From: Catenuloplanes niger
Lineage (GTDB): Bacteria > Actinomycetota > Actinomycetes > Mycobacteriales > Micromonosporaceae
DNA length: 64,000 nt
Direction: 5' to 3'
NCBI RefSeq assembly: GCF_031458255.1
Contig: NZ_JAVDYC010000001.1
Coordinates: forward strand, 8,418,501-8,482,500
Below, piece by piece: positions 18,082 through 26,194 of this stretch (position 1 is its first letter; each line of letters opens with the position of its first letter). The notes below the pieces were generated by a model. That model saw only the letters and a program-made list of their open reading frames with translations. It did not search any database and had not been told where the DNA came from. The position numbers and the translations under genes were made by a program.

Positions 18082-18830
18082 TGTGCCGCCACCTGGCGTA
18101 CCTCGGGCCACCCGTACCGCTGAGCGGTCTGCTCTTCGATCCGCCGCACGCGTTGTGCCGTCAGGCGTGGGCGCCCCGCGACATGCGCGGCGGCGGAACG
18201 GTCAACGTGGACGGTTTCGGCGTCGGCTGGTACCCCGGCGCCGGCGGTGAGCCGGTGCGGTACCGGCGCGCCACGCCGATCTGGTCGGACCCGTCGCTTC
18301 TGGCGCTGGCCGCGGCGACGGCGTCCGGCGCGATCCTCGCGGCCGTGCGGTCCGCGACCGTCGGCATGCCGGTGACCGAGGGGGCGGCCGCGCCGTTCGC
18401 GGCGGGCCGCTGGCTGTTCAGCCACAACGGGAAGGTGACCGGCTGGCCGGACTCGGTGGCGAAGCTCGCGGAACGGCTGCCGGTGCGCGACCTGCTCACG
18501 CTGGACGCGCCGACCGACTCCGCGCTGCTCTGGGCGCTGGTCCGCGACCGGCTGCGGACCGGCGCGGACCCGGGCGACGCGCTCGCCGGGACGGTCCGCG
18601 CCGTGCACGCCACCGCCCCTGAGTCCCGGCTCAACCTGCTGCTGACGGACGGCGAGCGCGTCGCCGCGACGACGTGGGGCCACGCACTGTCCCTTCTCGA
18701 CGGACCCGGCTCGCTGACCGTCAGCTCGGAACCGCTCACCGACGACCCCGCCTGGACGGAGATGCCGCCCCGGCATCTGCTCGTCGCCACCCGATCCACA
18801 CTGGACCTGACGCCGCTGGAGGCAGCGTGA
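18081..18830 (+). CDS. egtC: Ergothioneine biosynthesis amidohydrolase EgtC
   Basis: 249 residues. A class II glutamine amidotransferase-like fold with the N-terminal catalytic cysteine directly after the initiator (MCRHLAYLGPP), the VNVDGFGVGWY segment and the SHNGKVTGW loop, all typical of EgtC. It removes the gamma-glutamyl group from the EgtB product. It starts at ATG 18081, overlapping the egtB stop by one base, and ends in a GTGA overlap with egtD. Confidence 0.95.
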   Translation: MCRHLAYLGPPVPLSGLLFDPPHALCRQAWAPRDMRGGGTVNVDGFGVGWYPGAGGEPVRYRRATPIWSDPSLLALAAATASGAILAAVRSATVGMPVTEGAAAPFAAGRWLFSHNGKVTGWPDSVAKLAERLPVRDLLTLDAPTDSALLWALVRDRLRTGADPGDALAGTVRAVHATAPESRLNLLLTDGERVAATTWGHALSLLDGPGSLTVSSEPLTDDPAWTEMPPRHLLVATRSTLDLTPLEAA

Positions 18831-19789
18831 ACCTGGAGACCCATCTCGACGAACGGGACATCGCCGAGGCGTTACGCGCCGACGTGCGCACCGGCCTGAC
18901 CGCCAGCCCGAAGTGGCTGCCGCCGAAGTGGTTCTACGACGCGCGCGGCAGCGAACTGTTCGACGAGATCACCCGGCTGCCGGAGTACTACCCGACCCGC
19001 GCCGAACGCGCGATCCTCGCCGCGCGGGCCGCCGAGATCGCCCGGATCACCGAGGCGAAGACGCTGGTCGAGCTCGGCTCCGGATCGTCGGAGAAGACCC
19101 GGCTGCTGCTCGACGCGCTGCTCGCGCACGGCACCCTCGGCGCGTTCGTGCCGCTGGACGTGTCCGCGGCCGCGCTCGCCGACGCGGTCGGCCGGCTGGA
19201 CGCGGCCTACCCGGCGCTGTCCGTGCGGGGCATCGTCGGCGACTACACCCGGCACCTGCACCACCTGCCGGACGGCGGGAGCCGGATGATCGCCTTCCTC
19301 GGCGGGACGATCGGCAACCTGCCGCCCGCGGACCGCGCCGGCTTCCTCGGTGACGTCCGCGGCGTGCTGGACGCGGGGGAGTGGCTGCTGCTCGGCGCGG
19401 ACCTGGTCAAGGACGTGCGGACGCTGCTGCCGGCCTACGACGACACGGCCGGCGTCACCGCGGACTTCAACCGCAACGTGCTCCGCGTGATCAACCATCA
19501 CCTCGACGCCGGGTTCGCGCCGGAACTCTTCGACCACGTCGCGGTCTGGGACGCCGACAACGAATGGATCGAGATGCGGCTGCGGGCGCGGGAGCCCATG
19601 CGCGTACCGGTGCGGGATCTCGGTCTGGTCGTCGACTTCGCGCGCGGTGAGCTGCTGCGCACCGAGATCTCCGCGAAGTTCCGGCCGGAGCGGCTGCGCG
19701 CCGAGCTCGAGACGGCCGGGTTCCGGCTGCGCCACCGCTGGACCGACGACGACGGGCTGTTCACGGTCTGCCTCGCGCAGGCGTCCTGA
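18827..19789 (+). CDS. egtD: L-histidine N-alpha-methyltransferase EgtD
   Basis: 320 residues, full length. GTG 18827 lies behind GGAGG (18818-18822). The family signature PPKWFYDARGSELFDEITRLP, the SAM-binding LVELGSGSSEKTRLLL, FLGGTIGNLPP and DNEWIEM are all present. EgtD trimethylates histidine to hercynine, the first committed step of ergothioneine synthesis. It closes the operon. No egtE lyase gene follows. A perfect hairpin at 19824-19853 ends transcription. Confidence 0.96.
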   Translation: MNLETHLDERDIAEALRADVRTGLTASPKWLPPKWFYDARGSELFDEITRLPEYYPTRAERAILAARAAEIARITEAKTLVELGSGSSEKTRLLLDALLAHGTLGAFVPLDVSAAALADAVGRLDAAYPALSVRGIVGDYTRHLHHLPDGGSRMIAFLGGTIGNLPPADRAGFLGDVRGVLDAGEWLLLGADLVKDVRTLLPAYDDTAGVTADFNRNVLRVINHHLDAGFAPELFDHVAVWDADNEWIEMRLRAREPMRVPVRDLGLVVDFARGELLRTEISAKFRPERLRAELETAGFRLRHRWTDDDGLFTVCLAQAS

Positions 19790-19823
19790 GCCCGCCCGGG
19801 ACGACGACCGACCGGCGGGTGAC

Positions 19824-19853
19824 GTGCCGCGGCGCACCGGAGCGCCGCGGCAC
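19824..19853. terminator. Bidirectional terminator between egtD and the zinc-ribbon gene
   Basis: Perfect 12-base arms (19824-19835 and 19842-19853) around a 6-base loop, in the 71-base gap where egtD (plus) and the small zinc-ribbon gene (minus) converge. Confidence 0.75.
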
Positions 19854-19860
19854 CGCTCGC

Positions 19861-20106
19861 TCAGCGGACGGCGGCCTGGAGGCGGCGCGCCTCGTCCCGG
19901 CCGATCCGGGTCTCCGTGTGGCAGAACGCGTTCTGGCAGCGCACCACGTACTTCGTGCGCACCGGGATCAGCGGGACGAAGAACAGGCTGAACTTGGTGA
20001 CCTCGCGGATCAGCAGCAGACTGCCGGACTGACCGCAGACCCGGCAGGTCTCCGGCACCCAGCCGAGCGACTCGGCCTTGGTCCGCAAACCGAAGATGAA
20101 GAACAC
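19861..20106 (-). CDS. Zinc-ribbon family protein, 81 residues
   Basis: Opens MFFIFGLRTK and has two cysteine pairs, CRVC near residue 21 and CQNAFCH near residue 57, separated by a hydrophobic strand region (FSLFFVPLIPVRTKYVV). This fits the small actinobacterial zinc-ribbon family with an N-terminal hydrophobic leader. The family's function is unknown. It is transcribed toward egtD, with the terminator at 19824-19853 between them. Confidence 0.75.
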   Translation of the reverse strand: MFFIFGLRTKAESLGWVPETCRVCGQSGSLLLIREVTKFSLFFVPLIPVRTKYVVRCQNAFCHTETRIGRDEARRLQAAVR

Positions 20107-20130
20107 GGGGGAGCGCTCCAGGTTGTCGAG

Positions 20131-20159
20131 GGCCCTGACACATCAACTGTGTCAGGGCC
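20131..20159 (-). terminator. Hairpin terminator after the 71-residue gene
   Basis: Perfect 12-base arms (20131-20142 and 20148-20159) with a 5-base loop, starting 11 bases beyond the stop of the minus-strand gene at 20170-20385 and lying before the next minus-strand start. Confidence 0.75.
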
Positions 20160-20169
20160 GGGCCAGCGT

Positions 20170-20385
20170 CTAGTTGGGGCCGGTCGGGCCGGTGAAATCG
20201 GTCCGCAGCGCGCGGTCGGTGTCCGCCCGGCGCCGGTCCACGTCCTCGATGCCCGCGTCGTTGCCGGTCGGGTCGTCGGTCTGGCCGTCCGCCGGCGAGG
20301 TCGCGACCGCGGCGGCCAGCTCGGACAGCGGCAGCCGCTCCTCGTCCCGCCAGACCCCGTCCGGCTTCTCTTCTGCGCTCGTCAT
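20170..20385 (-). CDS. Small hydrophilic protein, 71 residues, unknown
   Basis: Starts at ATG 20385 behind a clear GGAGGGA site. The sequence is polar and charged (DEERLPLSELAAAV near the middle, then Asp/Arg-rich), with no cysteines, signal or membrane segment. It is divergent from the acidic DUF5709 protein and ends in its own terminator, which supports a real gene. I do not recognise the family. Confidence 0.55.
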   Translation of the reverse strand: MTSAEEKPDGVWRDEERLPLSELAAAVATSPADGQTDDPTGNDAGIEDVDRRRADTDRALRTDFTGPTGPN

Positions 20386-20491
20386 GCGGCTTCCCTCCGT
20401 CATTCCTGCCGTGCTTCGCCAGGTCGGCGTACCCGTCGTCACCGTCCGCAAACACGCGTGTGGAATCCGGCTGTCTGGGTAGACCGCAGAC

Positions 20492-21070
20492 ATGTCCGAC
20501 AACACCTATCCGCAGCCGGTCTCCGACCCGGAGGCCGAGGGCCTGCCCGATATCGCCGATGACGACTCCACCGCCCGGGACGACGTGGCCACCGGCCGCG
20601 TGGCCGACGGTCCGGACCCGGCCGCACTGCCGCTCGACCGCGACGACCGGCCGCTGGCCGTCGACCACTTCGGCACCACGCCGGAGGAGGCCCGCCAGGG
20701 CGAGTCGCTCGACCTGAAGATCGGCCGTGAGGTGCGCGACCCGGCCCTGGACGAGGCCGCGACCCGGGCGGACACCCGCCCGTCGCCGACCTCCGCGGAG
20801 TCGTTCGACCCGGACGCGACCGGCATCGACGTGGACGCGGTCGACCGCGACACGCCGCTCGACGACGGCGGCCCGGTCGACCCGAACCTCGACTCCCCGG
20901 TCTCGATGTACGACACCGGCATCGGCGACCGCCCGGTCGGCCGGCTCGTCGAACCGGACGAAGGTCTCGAGGAGGACCGGGAGGCGCAGTCGGTGGCCTA
21001 CGACGCCGGCGCGGCCGGGGGTGGCGCGACCGCGGAGGAGTTGGCCATTCACCCGATCCCGGACCGCTGA
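20492..21070 (+). CDS. DUF5709-type acidic protein
   Basis: 192 residues, very rich in Asp, Glu, Pro and Gly, probably disordered. The C-terminal block VGRLVEPDEG...AGGGATAEELAIHPIP is the hallmark of the DUF5709 family of actinobacteria. No enzymatic motif. No Shine-Dalgarno site precedes ATG 20492, while GGGTAG at 20477-20482 resembles the -10 of general-stress (SigB/SigF-type) promoters and would give a near-leaderless mRNA. A stress-related role is therefore a reasonable guess only. Confidence 0.72.
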   Translation: MSDNTYPQPVSDPEAEGLPDIADDDSTARDDVATGRVADGPDPAALPLDRDDRPLAVDHFGTTPEEARQGESLDLKIGREVRDPALDEAATRADTRPSPTSAESFDPDATGIDVDAVDRDTPLDDGGPVDPNLDSPVSMYDTGIGDRPVGRLVEPDEGLEEDREAQSVAYDAGAAGGGATAEELAIHPIPDR

Positions 21071-21087
21071 GGCGGCAAAATGATCAG

Positions 21088-21525
21088 ATGAGCGTCAGTC
21101 TCGACGAGTTCGTCGCCTCCGACTCTTATCAGGCCGTCCTGCACGACGTCCTGTCCCGCTGCGGCCTGCCGCTGCACAGCGGCCCGGAGCCGGCGGTCCT
21201 CGGCGAACTCCTCAGGCAGGACCTCGAGGCGGCCGGCGTCGGCGTGCGCGAGCTCGCCGGCGTCGTCACCACCCACGGCGCCGAACTGGCCCGCTACGTC
21301 CAGCTGAAGCTGGTCGCCTACCTCCGTGACCACGAGGGCGACTCGCGCGTGGTCACGGAGGATCTGTCTCCCGCGTTCCTGGTCGGCCACATCGTCGAGT
21401 TCCACCTGCTCGCGAACCGGCCCGACGAGCTCGAACGATACGTCCGGCGGCTGCGCATCCCCAACGCCCGCCGCTACGCGGCCCGGGTCCGCACCATCTA
21501 CGACCTGGCCCTTCGTACGGTGTAG
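21088..21525 (+). CDS. Conserved-looking helical protein, 145 residues, unknown
   Basis: Starts at ATG 21088, 17 bases after the DUF5709 gene, so the two may be co-transcribed. The sequence is mostly predicted helix with balanced charge (ELLRQDLEAAGVGVRELAGV, then ARYVQLKLVAYLRDHEG) and no membrane span, cysteine or known motif. Codon use is normal for the genome. I cannot assign a family. Confidence 0.6.
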   Translation: MSVSLDEFVASDSYQAVLHDVLSRCGLPLHSGPEPAVLGELLRQDLEAAGVGVRELAGVVTTHGAELARYVQLKLVAYLRDHEGDSRVVTEDLSPAFLVGHIVEFHLLANRPDELERYVRRLRIPNARRYAARVRTIYDLALRTV

Positions 21526-21570
21526 GCGCCCCGGCGCTCGAGTGGCCGGGTGTTCAGGCGTTTCGGGTGT

Positions 21571-22344
21571 TCAGGCGGCCGGGCGGAGAGTGAGGACCTG
21601 CGGGCCGCCGGGGGTGATGGCGACGGTGTGCTCGGAGTGCGCGGTGCGGGAGCCGTCGGCGGAGCGGATGGTCCAGCCGTCGGCGTCGTAGGTGATCTTG
21701 TCGGTGGTGGCGCAGAGCCACGGCTCCAGGGCGAGCGTGAGGCCCGGGGTGAGCTTCATGCCGCGGCCGGCCCGGCCGGTGTTGGACACGTGCGGGTCCT
21801 CGTGCATGGTGCGGCCGATGCCGTGGCCGCCGAACTCGGAGTTGACCCGGTAACCGTAGCCGTGCGCGACCTCGCCGATCGCGGCCGAGATGTCGCCGAG
21901 CTTGCCGCCGGGCTGGGCGGCGGCGATCGCGGCGTCCAGCGCGACCTCGGTCGCCTCGATCAGCTTGAGGTCGGCCGGGGCGGGCGTGCCGACCACGAAC
22001 GACAGCGCCGAGTCCGCGACCCAGCCGTCGATGCCGACCGCCATGTCGATGCTGAGCAGGTCGCCGTCGGCCAGCACGTAGTCGTGCGGCAGCCCGTGCA
22101 GCACCGCGTCGTTCACGGACAGGCACAGCACGTTGCGGAACGGGCCGCGGCCGAACGACGGCGCGTAGTCCCAGTAGCACGACTCCGCGCCGCGCTCCTC
22201 GATCCGGCGGCGGGCGTGCCGCTCGATGTCCATCAGGTTGACGCCGACCGCCGCGACCGTCTTCAGCTCGGCCAGCAGCTCGCCGACGAACCGGCCGGTC
22301 ACCGCCATCCGCTCGATCTCCGTGGCGGACTTCAACTCGATCAC
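21571..22344 (-). CDS. map: Methionine aminopeptidase, type I
   Basis: 257 residues. The five metal ligands are visible: Asp in LLSIDMAVG, Asp in WVADSA, His in EFGGHGIGRTMHEDP, Glu in LALEPW and Glu in AHSEHTV. It removes initiator methionine from new proteins. It is not next to the secY/adk/infA ribosomal block where the housekeeping copy normally lies, so this is probably a second, separately controlled Map. A palindrome overlaps its likely -10 (22363-22378). The site GAGGAG lies about 8 bases before the start. Confidence 0.92.
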   Translation of the reverse strand: MIELKSATEIERMAVTGRFVGELLAELKTVAAVGVNLMDIERHARRRIEERGAESCYWDYAPSFGRGPFRNVLCLSVNDAVLHGLPHDYVLADGDLLSIDMAVGIDGWVADSALSFVVGTPAPADLKLIEATEVALDAAIAAAQPGGKLGDISAAIGEVAHGYGYRVNSEFGGHGIGRTMHEDPHVSNTGRAGRGMKLTPGLTLALEPWLCATTDKITYDADGWTIRSADGSRTAHSEHTVAITPGGPQVLTLRPAA

Positions 22345-22362
22345 GACAATCTCCTCTACGTG

Positions 22363-22378
22363 CGGTATTTCTATACCG
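22363..22378 (-). promoter_or_regulatory. Palindrome over the map promoter
   Basis: CGGTAT (22363-22368) and ATACCG (22373-22378) are perfect inverted arms with a 4-base spacer. Read on the minus strand, TATAGA inside the palindrome looks like a -10 box for map, and a further TATAAA lies just upstream. A repressor bound here would block the promoter. The A/T-rich island stands out sharply from the surrounding GC-rich DNA. Confidence 0.55.
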
Positions 22379-22405
22379 TCATTTTTATACCACGCCCGCG
22401 GTGGG

Positions 22406-23521
22406 TCAGAGCGCGCAGGTCACCGGGACCGGCTCGGCCGGCGCGACCGATCCCGACGCCGGCCCGCCTGCCGCTGCCGGCGCCGGTGACGGTGGTGCCG
22501 ACGGTGTCGGGGCCGGTGCCCGGACGGCCTGGATGGGTGCGGTCGAGGTGGTGAGCGGGCCGCCGGTGCGGTCGTGCGCGGCGGCGACGACCTCCGCGAG
22601 GACGGAGAGGGCGGTCTCGGCGATCGAGGTGGCCCCGAGGTCGAGACCGGCCGGGCCGCGCAGCCGGTCCAGGCCCGGCGCGCCGGACAACCGATCGAGG
22701 CGCTGGGCGTGCGTGGCGCGGCTGCCGAGCGCGCCGACGTAACCGGCCGGGCCGGCCAGGGCGGCACGCAGCGCGCGGTCGTCGATACGCGGGTCGTGGG
22801 TGATCGCGACGACCGCGTCCGCGGCCGACGGCGGGTGCGCGGCCAGCCACTCGTCCGGCCAGGCCCGGACGACCAGCGAGGCCCCGGGGAACATGTCGTC
22901 CCGCGCGTGACTGGGCCGCGGGTCGACGATCTCGACGCGCCGGCCGGTGGTCCGCCCGAGCGCGGCCAGCGCGGCGGCCAGGTCGGTGGCGCCGGCGACG
23001 ATCAACCGCGGTCCCGGCCGCACCTCCTCGGCGAAGACCGCCCCGGCGGTTGCCCGGCCGGCCCCGGGGACGCCCGCGGCCGAGGTGGGCAGCAGATCGA
23101 TCGACGGTGCGGTGGCCCACGACCACGGCGCGGTGAGCGAGACGCCGACCGCGATCGGGCGGGCGGCCTCGATCGCGGACGTGATCTCGTCACACACGGC
23201 GGCCGGTGGCGCGGGCGTGACGAGCACGGTCAGCACGCCGGCGCAGGCCGGGGCCGGCTCCCAGGGCAGCAGCTGCTCACCGGGGCTGACCGAGACGAGC
23301 CGCGGCCCACCGCCGTCGAGGACCTCGCGGGCCGTGTCGAGCAGGATGCCCTCCACACAGCCGCCGGAGACCGACCCGCACCAGGAGCCGTCACCGGCGA
23401 CCGCCATGGTCGCGCCGAGCGGCCGGGACCCGGGACCGTCGCGGCCCACCAGCCGGGCCAGCACGACCGGCCGGCCCGCCCGCCGGGCCCGGATGACGAA
23501 CGGCCACACCTCGGTCAGCAC
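22406..23521 (-). CDS. XdhC/CoxI-family protein
   Basis: 371 residues. The N-terminal XdhC_CoxI domain (ARLVGRDGPGSRPLGATMAV...GSVSGGCVEG) is followed by a Rossmann-like C-terminal domain (RLIVAGATDLAAALAAL, then AVVAITHDPRIDDRALRAAL and YVGALGSRATHAQR). Such proteins insert or sulfurate the molybdenum cofactor of xanthine dehydrogenase or CO dehydrogenase type enzymes. No such enzyme is adjacent. A Pro/Ala-rich tail of about 50 residues follows the domain. It is divergent from the SagB-like gene. Confidence 0.85.
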   Translation of the reverse strand: MLTEVWPFVIRARRAGRPVVLARLVGRDGPGSRPLGATMAVAGDGSWCGSVSGGCVEGILLDTAREVLDGGGPRLVSVSPGEQLLPWEPAPACAGVLTVLVTPAPPAAVCDEITSAIEAARPIAVGVSLTAPWSWATAPSIDLLPTSAAGVPGAGRATAGAVFAEEVRPGPRLIVAGATDLAAALAALGRTTGRRVEIVDPRPSHARDDMFPGASLVVRAWPDEWLAAHPPSAADAVVAITHDPRIDDRALRAALAGPAGYVGALGSRATHAQRLDRLSGAPGLDRLRGPAGLDLGATSIAETALSVLAEVVAAAHDRTGGPLTTSTAPIQAVRAPAPTPSAPPSPAPAAAGGPASGSVAPAEPVPVTCAL

Positions 23522-23543
23522 CGGTCACGCCTCCTGTCGCCGT

Positions 23544-23600
23544 CGCCGGGACCGGGCCGGTCCCGGCGAGCCCTGCCGCGTCCCGGGTGGGGTACCCGGG
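23544..23600. promoter_or_regulatory. Two inverted repeats between xdhC-like and sagB-like genes
   Basis: The first dyad has 12-base arms at 23544-23555 and 23557-23568 around one base. The second has CCCGGGT (23582-23588) facing ACCCGGG (23594-23600). Both lie in the 170-base divergent promoter region. They could be regulator sites, but chance is possible in such GC-rich DNA. Confidence 0.35.
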
Positions 23601-23691
23601 CCGGGCGCCGGTAACCCGCGTCCCGCCAGTGTGCCGCCGGGTGCCGGAAAACCGCTCATCGGCCGCGCCGCGTGTCTGCCAGGATGGGCGC

Positions 23692-25233
23692 GTGAAACCT
23701 GACACGGGCGCCGGCCTGCTGCACCTGCTGACGTCGTACCGGACGGATCGGGAGTGGGATGTCCCCGCGGACGATCCACGGGTGCGGCACGACCTCGTCC
23801 CGAACGACCCGGACACGTTCCCGCCGCCGGTCAAGGCGTACCCGCCGGGTCTTCCCACCACCGTGCTCCCGCGCGACCTGCCGGTGCCGGAGGTCGCGGC
23901 CACCGCGGTCCTGTCCGGACACGCGGGACCGGCCGTGCCGCTGGACGCGGCCGGCCTCGGCCGGATCCTGTTCCTCGGCGCCGGCGTGGTCCGCACCACC
24001 GAGCGCAACGGCCGGTCCTGGCTGTTCCGGGCGTCCGGCTCGGCCGGTGCCCGGTTCCCGCTGGAGGTCTACGCGGTCACCACCGGCGTCGCCGGCGTCC
24101 CGGACGGCGTGCACTGGTACGACCCGGTCGCGCACGCGCTGGTCCAGGTCGGCCCGGCGGCCGGCGGCGCCACCACGCTCGTGGTCACCGGCGTGCCGTG
24201 GCGGACCGGCTGGCGTTACGCGGAGCGCGGTTTCCGGCACCTCTACTGGGACGCCGGTACGCTGCTGTCGCAGCTCGAGGCCGCGGCGGTCAGCGCCGGG
24301 CGCGCGCCCCGGCTGGTCACCCGCTTCCCGGACGCGCGGGTGCGGGACCTGGTCGGCGCGGACGGCGTGCACGAGTTCCCGCTGGCACTGCTCACCGTGG
24401 ACGGTGCCGCGCCGGTCACCGAGCCGGCCGGCCCGGCCGTGCGCGGCGACCTGCCGGAGGTGGAGTTCCCGCTCGTCACCGCGGCCCAGCGGGCCGGCGA
24501 CTCCGACTCGCTCGGCACGGCCTGGCCGCTCGCGGCCCCGATCACCCCGGCCACCCGCCCGGTCACCCCGGATCGGCGGCCGACCGCGCCGGGACACGTG
24601 ACGGGTCGATCGCCGGGACAGGGGTCCGGCACGGCGGCCGGAGGCGGTGCCGATCCGGGCCGGGAGACGCTCGACGACGTCGTCCGGCGCCGGGGATCGC
24701 AGCGGCGGATGGACCGCTCCCGTACCGTACCCGCGGAGGCTCTGGAATGGCCGCTGGCGGCCGCGCTGCGGGGCATCGACGTGCCGCACTGGGTCGCGGT
24801 GCACGGCGTCGACGGCGTCCCGCCGGGCGTCTACCGCTGGCCGGACCTCGACACCCCGGTCCGCGCCGGTGACCTGCGCGACGAACTGACCCGGATCTGT
24901 CTGGACCAGGCGCTCGGCGGCGACGCGGCCTACGTGGTGATCGCCGCGATCGACGGCGCCGCACTGGACGACCGCGGCTACCGGGAGGCGCAGCTGGCCG
25001 CCGGGATCGTCGAGGGGCGGCTGCACCTGGCCGCGTACGCGCTCGGCGCCACCGCGTCCGGCATGACGTTCCTCGACTCGGAGGTGCCCGGCCTGCTCGG
25101 CGCGGACGACACGCTCGTCACGCTGTTGTTCACCTGCGTCGGCGTCGCGGAGTACCGGTCGCGGCCCGGTGGTGCGCCGGGCGCGCCGGTGGCGATTCGT
25201 AGCGTTGTGCCCCGGATGGGGACCGTGTCCTGA
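23692..25233 (+). CDS. Tandem SagB/ThcOx-type nitroreductase-fold protein
   Basis: 513 residues from GTG 23692, roughly two SagB-type domains. The first half starts LLTSYRTDREWD and contains FPPPVKAYP, RILFLGAGVVRTTERNGRSWLFRASGSAGARFPLEVY and GFRHLYWDAGTLLSQLEAAA. A linker rich in Pro/Thr/Gly (about 280-330) leads to a second half with RRGSQRRMD, AYVVIAAIDGA, YREAQLAAGIVEGRLHLAAYALG and ATASGMTF. SagB-type FMN oxidoreductases oxidise azolines to azoles in RiPP peptides, yet no YcaO cyclodehydratase or precursor gene is present here. Stand-alone tandem members are common in actinomycetes and their substrate is unknown. Confidence 0.82.
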   Translation: MKPDTGAGLLHLLTSYRTDREWDVPADDPRVRHDLVPNDPDTFPPPVKAYPPGLPTTVLPRDLPVPEVAATAVLSGHAGPAVPLDAAGLGRILFLGAGVVRTTERNGRSWLFRASGSAGARFPLEVYAVTTGVAGVPDGVHWYDPVAHALVQVGPAAGGATTLVVTGVPWRTGWRYAERGFRHLYWDAGTLLSQLEAAAVSAGRAPRLVTRFPDARVRDLVGADGVHEFPLALLTVDGAAPVTEPAGPAVRGDLPEVEFPLVTAAQRAGDSDSLGTAWPLAAPITPATRPVTPDRRPTAPGHVTGRSPGQGSGTAAGGGADPGRETLDDVVRRRGSQRRMDRSRTVPAEALEWPLAAALRGIDVPHWVAVHGVDGVPPGVYRWPDLDTPVRAGDLRDELTRICLDQALGGDAAYVVIAAIDGAALDDRGYREAQLAAGIVEGRLHLAAYALGATASGMTFLDSEVPGLLGADDTLVTLLFTCVGVAEYRSRPGGAPGAPVAIRSVVPRMGTVS

Positions 25234-25303
25234 CAGGACGGGCGGAGATGACTAGGTTGTGGCGAGACTTTCATCTACCGGTTTGACGGGAGGCCACCGC
25301 TCC

Positions 25304-25690
25304 ATGCGCCTGGTCCACATTCTCGACTGCGTCGACCCGCAGCCGCTCGCCGAGTTCTGGTCCCAGGCGCTGGGGTTCCGGGTCGGCGCCTGGGAACCGC
25401 CCTACCAGCGCATCGTCGACCCGGCGGGCCGCTGGCCCGACATGATCTTCCAGGCCGTCCCGGAGGAGAAGCGCGGCAAGAACCGCATGCACCTGGACAT
25501 CCAGCTCACCGACATGCGCGGTGAGCTGGGCCGGTTCCTCGCGCTCGGCGCCCAGCTGGTCCAGGCGCCGCACGACGACAACGGCTACGAGATCGCGACG
25601 CTGGCCGACCCGCAGGGCAACGAGTTCTGTCTCGTCGTCCCGCCGCCCGGCTCCTACGACCACGACCACCTGAAGGTGCTGGAGGGCTGA
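25304..25690 (+). CDS. VOC-superfamily (glyoxalase/bleomycin-resistance fold) protein
   Basis: 128 residues from ATG 25304, preceded by GGGAGG. One paired beta-alpha-beta-beta-beta module set: LVHILDCVDPQPLAEFWSQALGF at the start, MHLDIQLTDM in the middle and LADPQGNEFCLV at the end, the usual VOC pattern. These are small dioxygenases, isomerases or binding proteins. The gene stands alone and the substrate is not predictable. Confidence 0.85.
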   Translation: MRLVHILDCVDPQPLAEFWSQALGFRVGAWEPPYQRIVDPAGRWPDMIFQAVPEEKRGKNRMHLDIQLTDMRGELGRFLALGAQLVQAPHDDNGYEIATLADPQGNEFCLVVPPPGSYDHDHLKVLEG

Positions 25691-25694
25691 GCGG

Positions 25695-26009
25695 TCACCC
25701 CTGCGGCGACACGTAGGACAGCGAGACGGTGAACGTGCCGTCCTTCTCCACCATGAGCGTGTACGTGTTCCACGGCTCCGCGTCCGCGTCCACGGTGTCG
25801 TCGTACAGCTTGATCAGGGTCAGGTCGAACTCCGGCGGCGCGGCGACCGGCGTGACCGAACCATCCGAGCTCACCACGGACAGTGATGACGTGGAGTGGC
25901 CGAGGTCGGCCTCGCCGGTCGCGACGATCCGGTCCCCGCCGTCCGGAAGTGCCTGGAGAAGCAGCTCCACCAGTGACTTGACGATCTCGTCGTGCCGCGG
26001 ACCGTGCAT
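25695..26009 (-). CDS. Small protein, possibly YezG/immunity-like
   Basis: 104 residues from ATG 26009, behind GAGGAG. The protein has an N-terminal helix (EIVKSLVELLLQAL) and then beta-rich sequence ending WNTYTLMVEKDGTFTVSLSYV. The W-x-x-Y...DG-x-F-x-V...Y pattern recalls YezG/Imm-type immunity proteins, but the likeness is weak and no toxin gene is adjacent. An inverted repeat at 26022-26048 lies just upstream. It converges on the VOC gene. Confidence 0.5.
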   Translation of the reverse strand: MHGPRHDEIVKSLVELLLQALPDGGDRIVATGEADLGHSTSSLSVVSSDGSVTPVAAPPEFDLTLIKLYDDTVDADAEPWNTYTLMVEKDGTFTVSLSYVSPQG

Positions 26010-26021
26010 CTGTGACTCCTC

Positions 26022-26048
26022 GTTCCCCGTTGCGGTATTGCGGGGAAC
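26022..26048 (-). promoter_or_regulatory. Inverted repeat in the leader of the YezG-like gene
   Basis: GTTCCCCG (26022-26029) and CGGGGAAC (26041-26048) are perfect arms with an 11-base spacer, ending 12 bases before the start codon and next to the Shine-Dalgarno site. It could be an operator or an mRNA hairpin. Confidence 0.4.
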
Positions 26049-26194
26049 CTTACTGAACGTATGCAACCGTGGCGGGTCGCAAACGCCGTGCGGCGCGGCC
26101 CAAGGATCAAGATCACAAACGGTGCGTCGGCATTGCGACGCTCGGGGCGCGTTCGTGAAAAGATCAATACCTCACGGACACGGAGGGTACGCAG

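Noticed and set aside
21540-21585. Duplicated 14-base CGGGTGTTCAGGCG at the 3' end of map
   Set aside because: Only two copies, within the stop region of map and its downstream DNA. No hairpin or regulatory meaning is visible.
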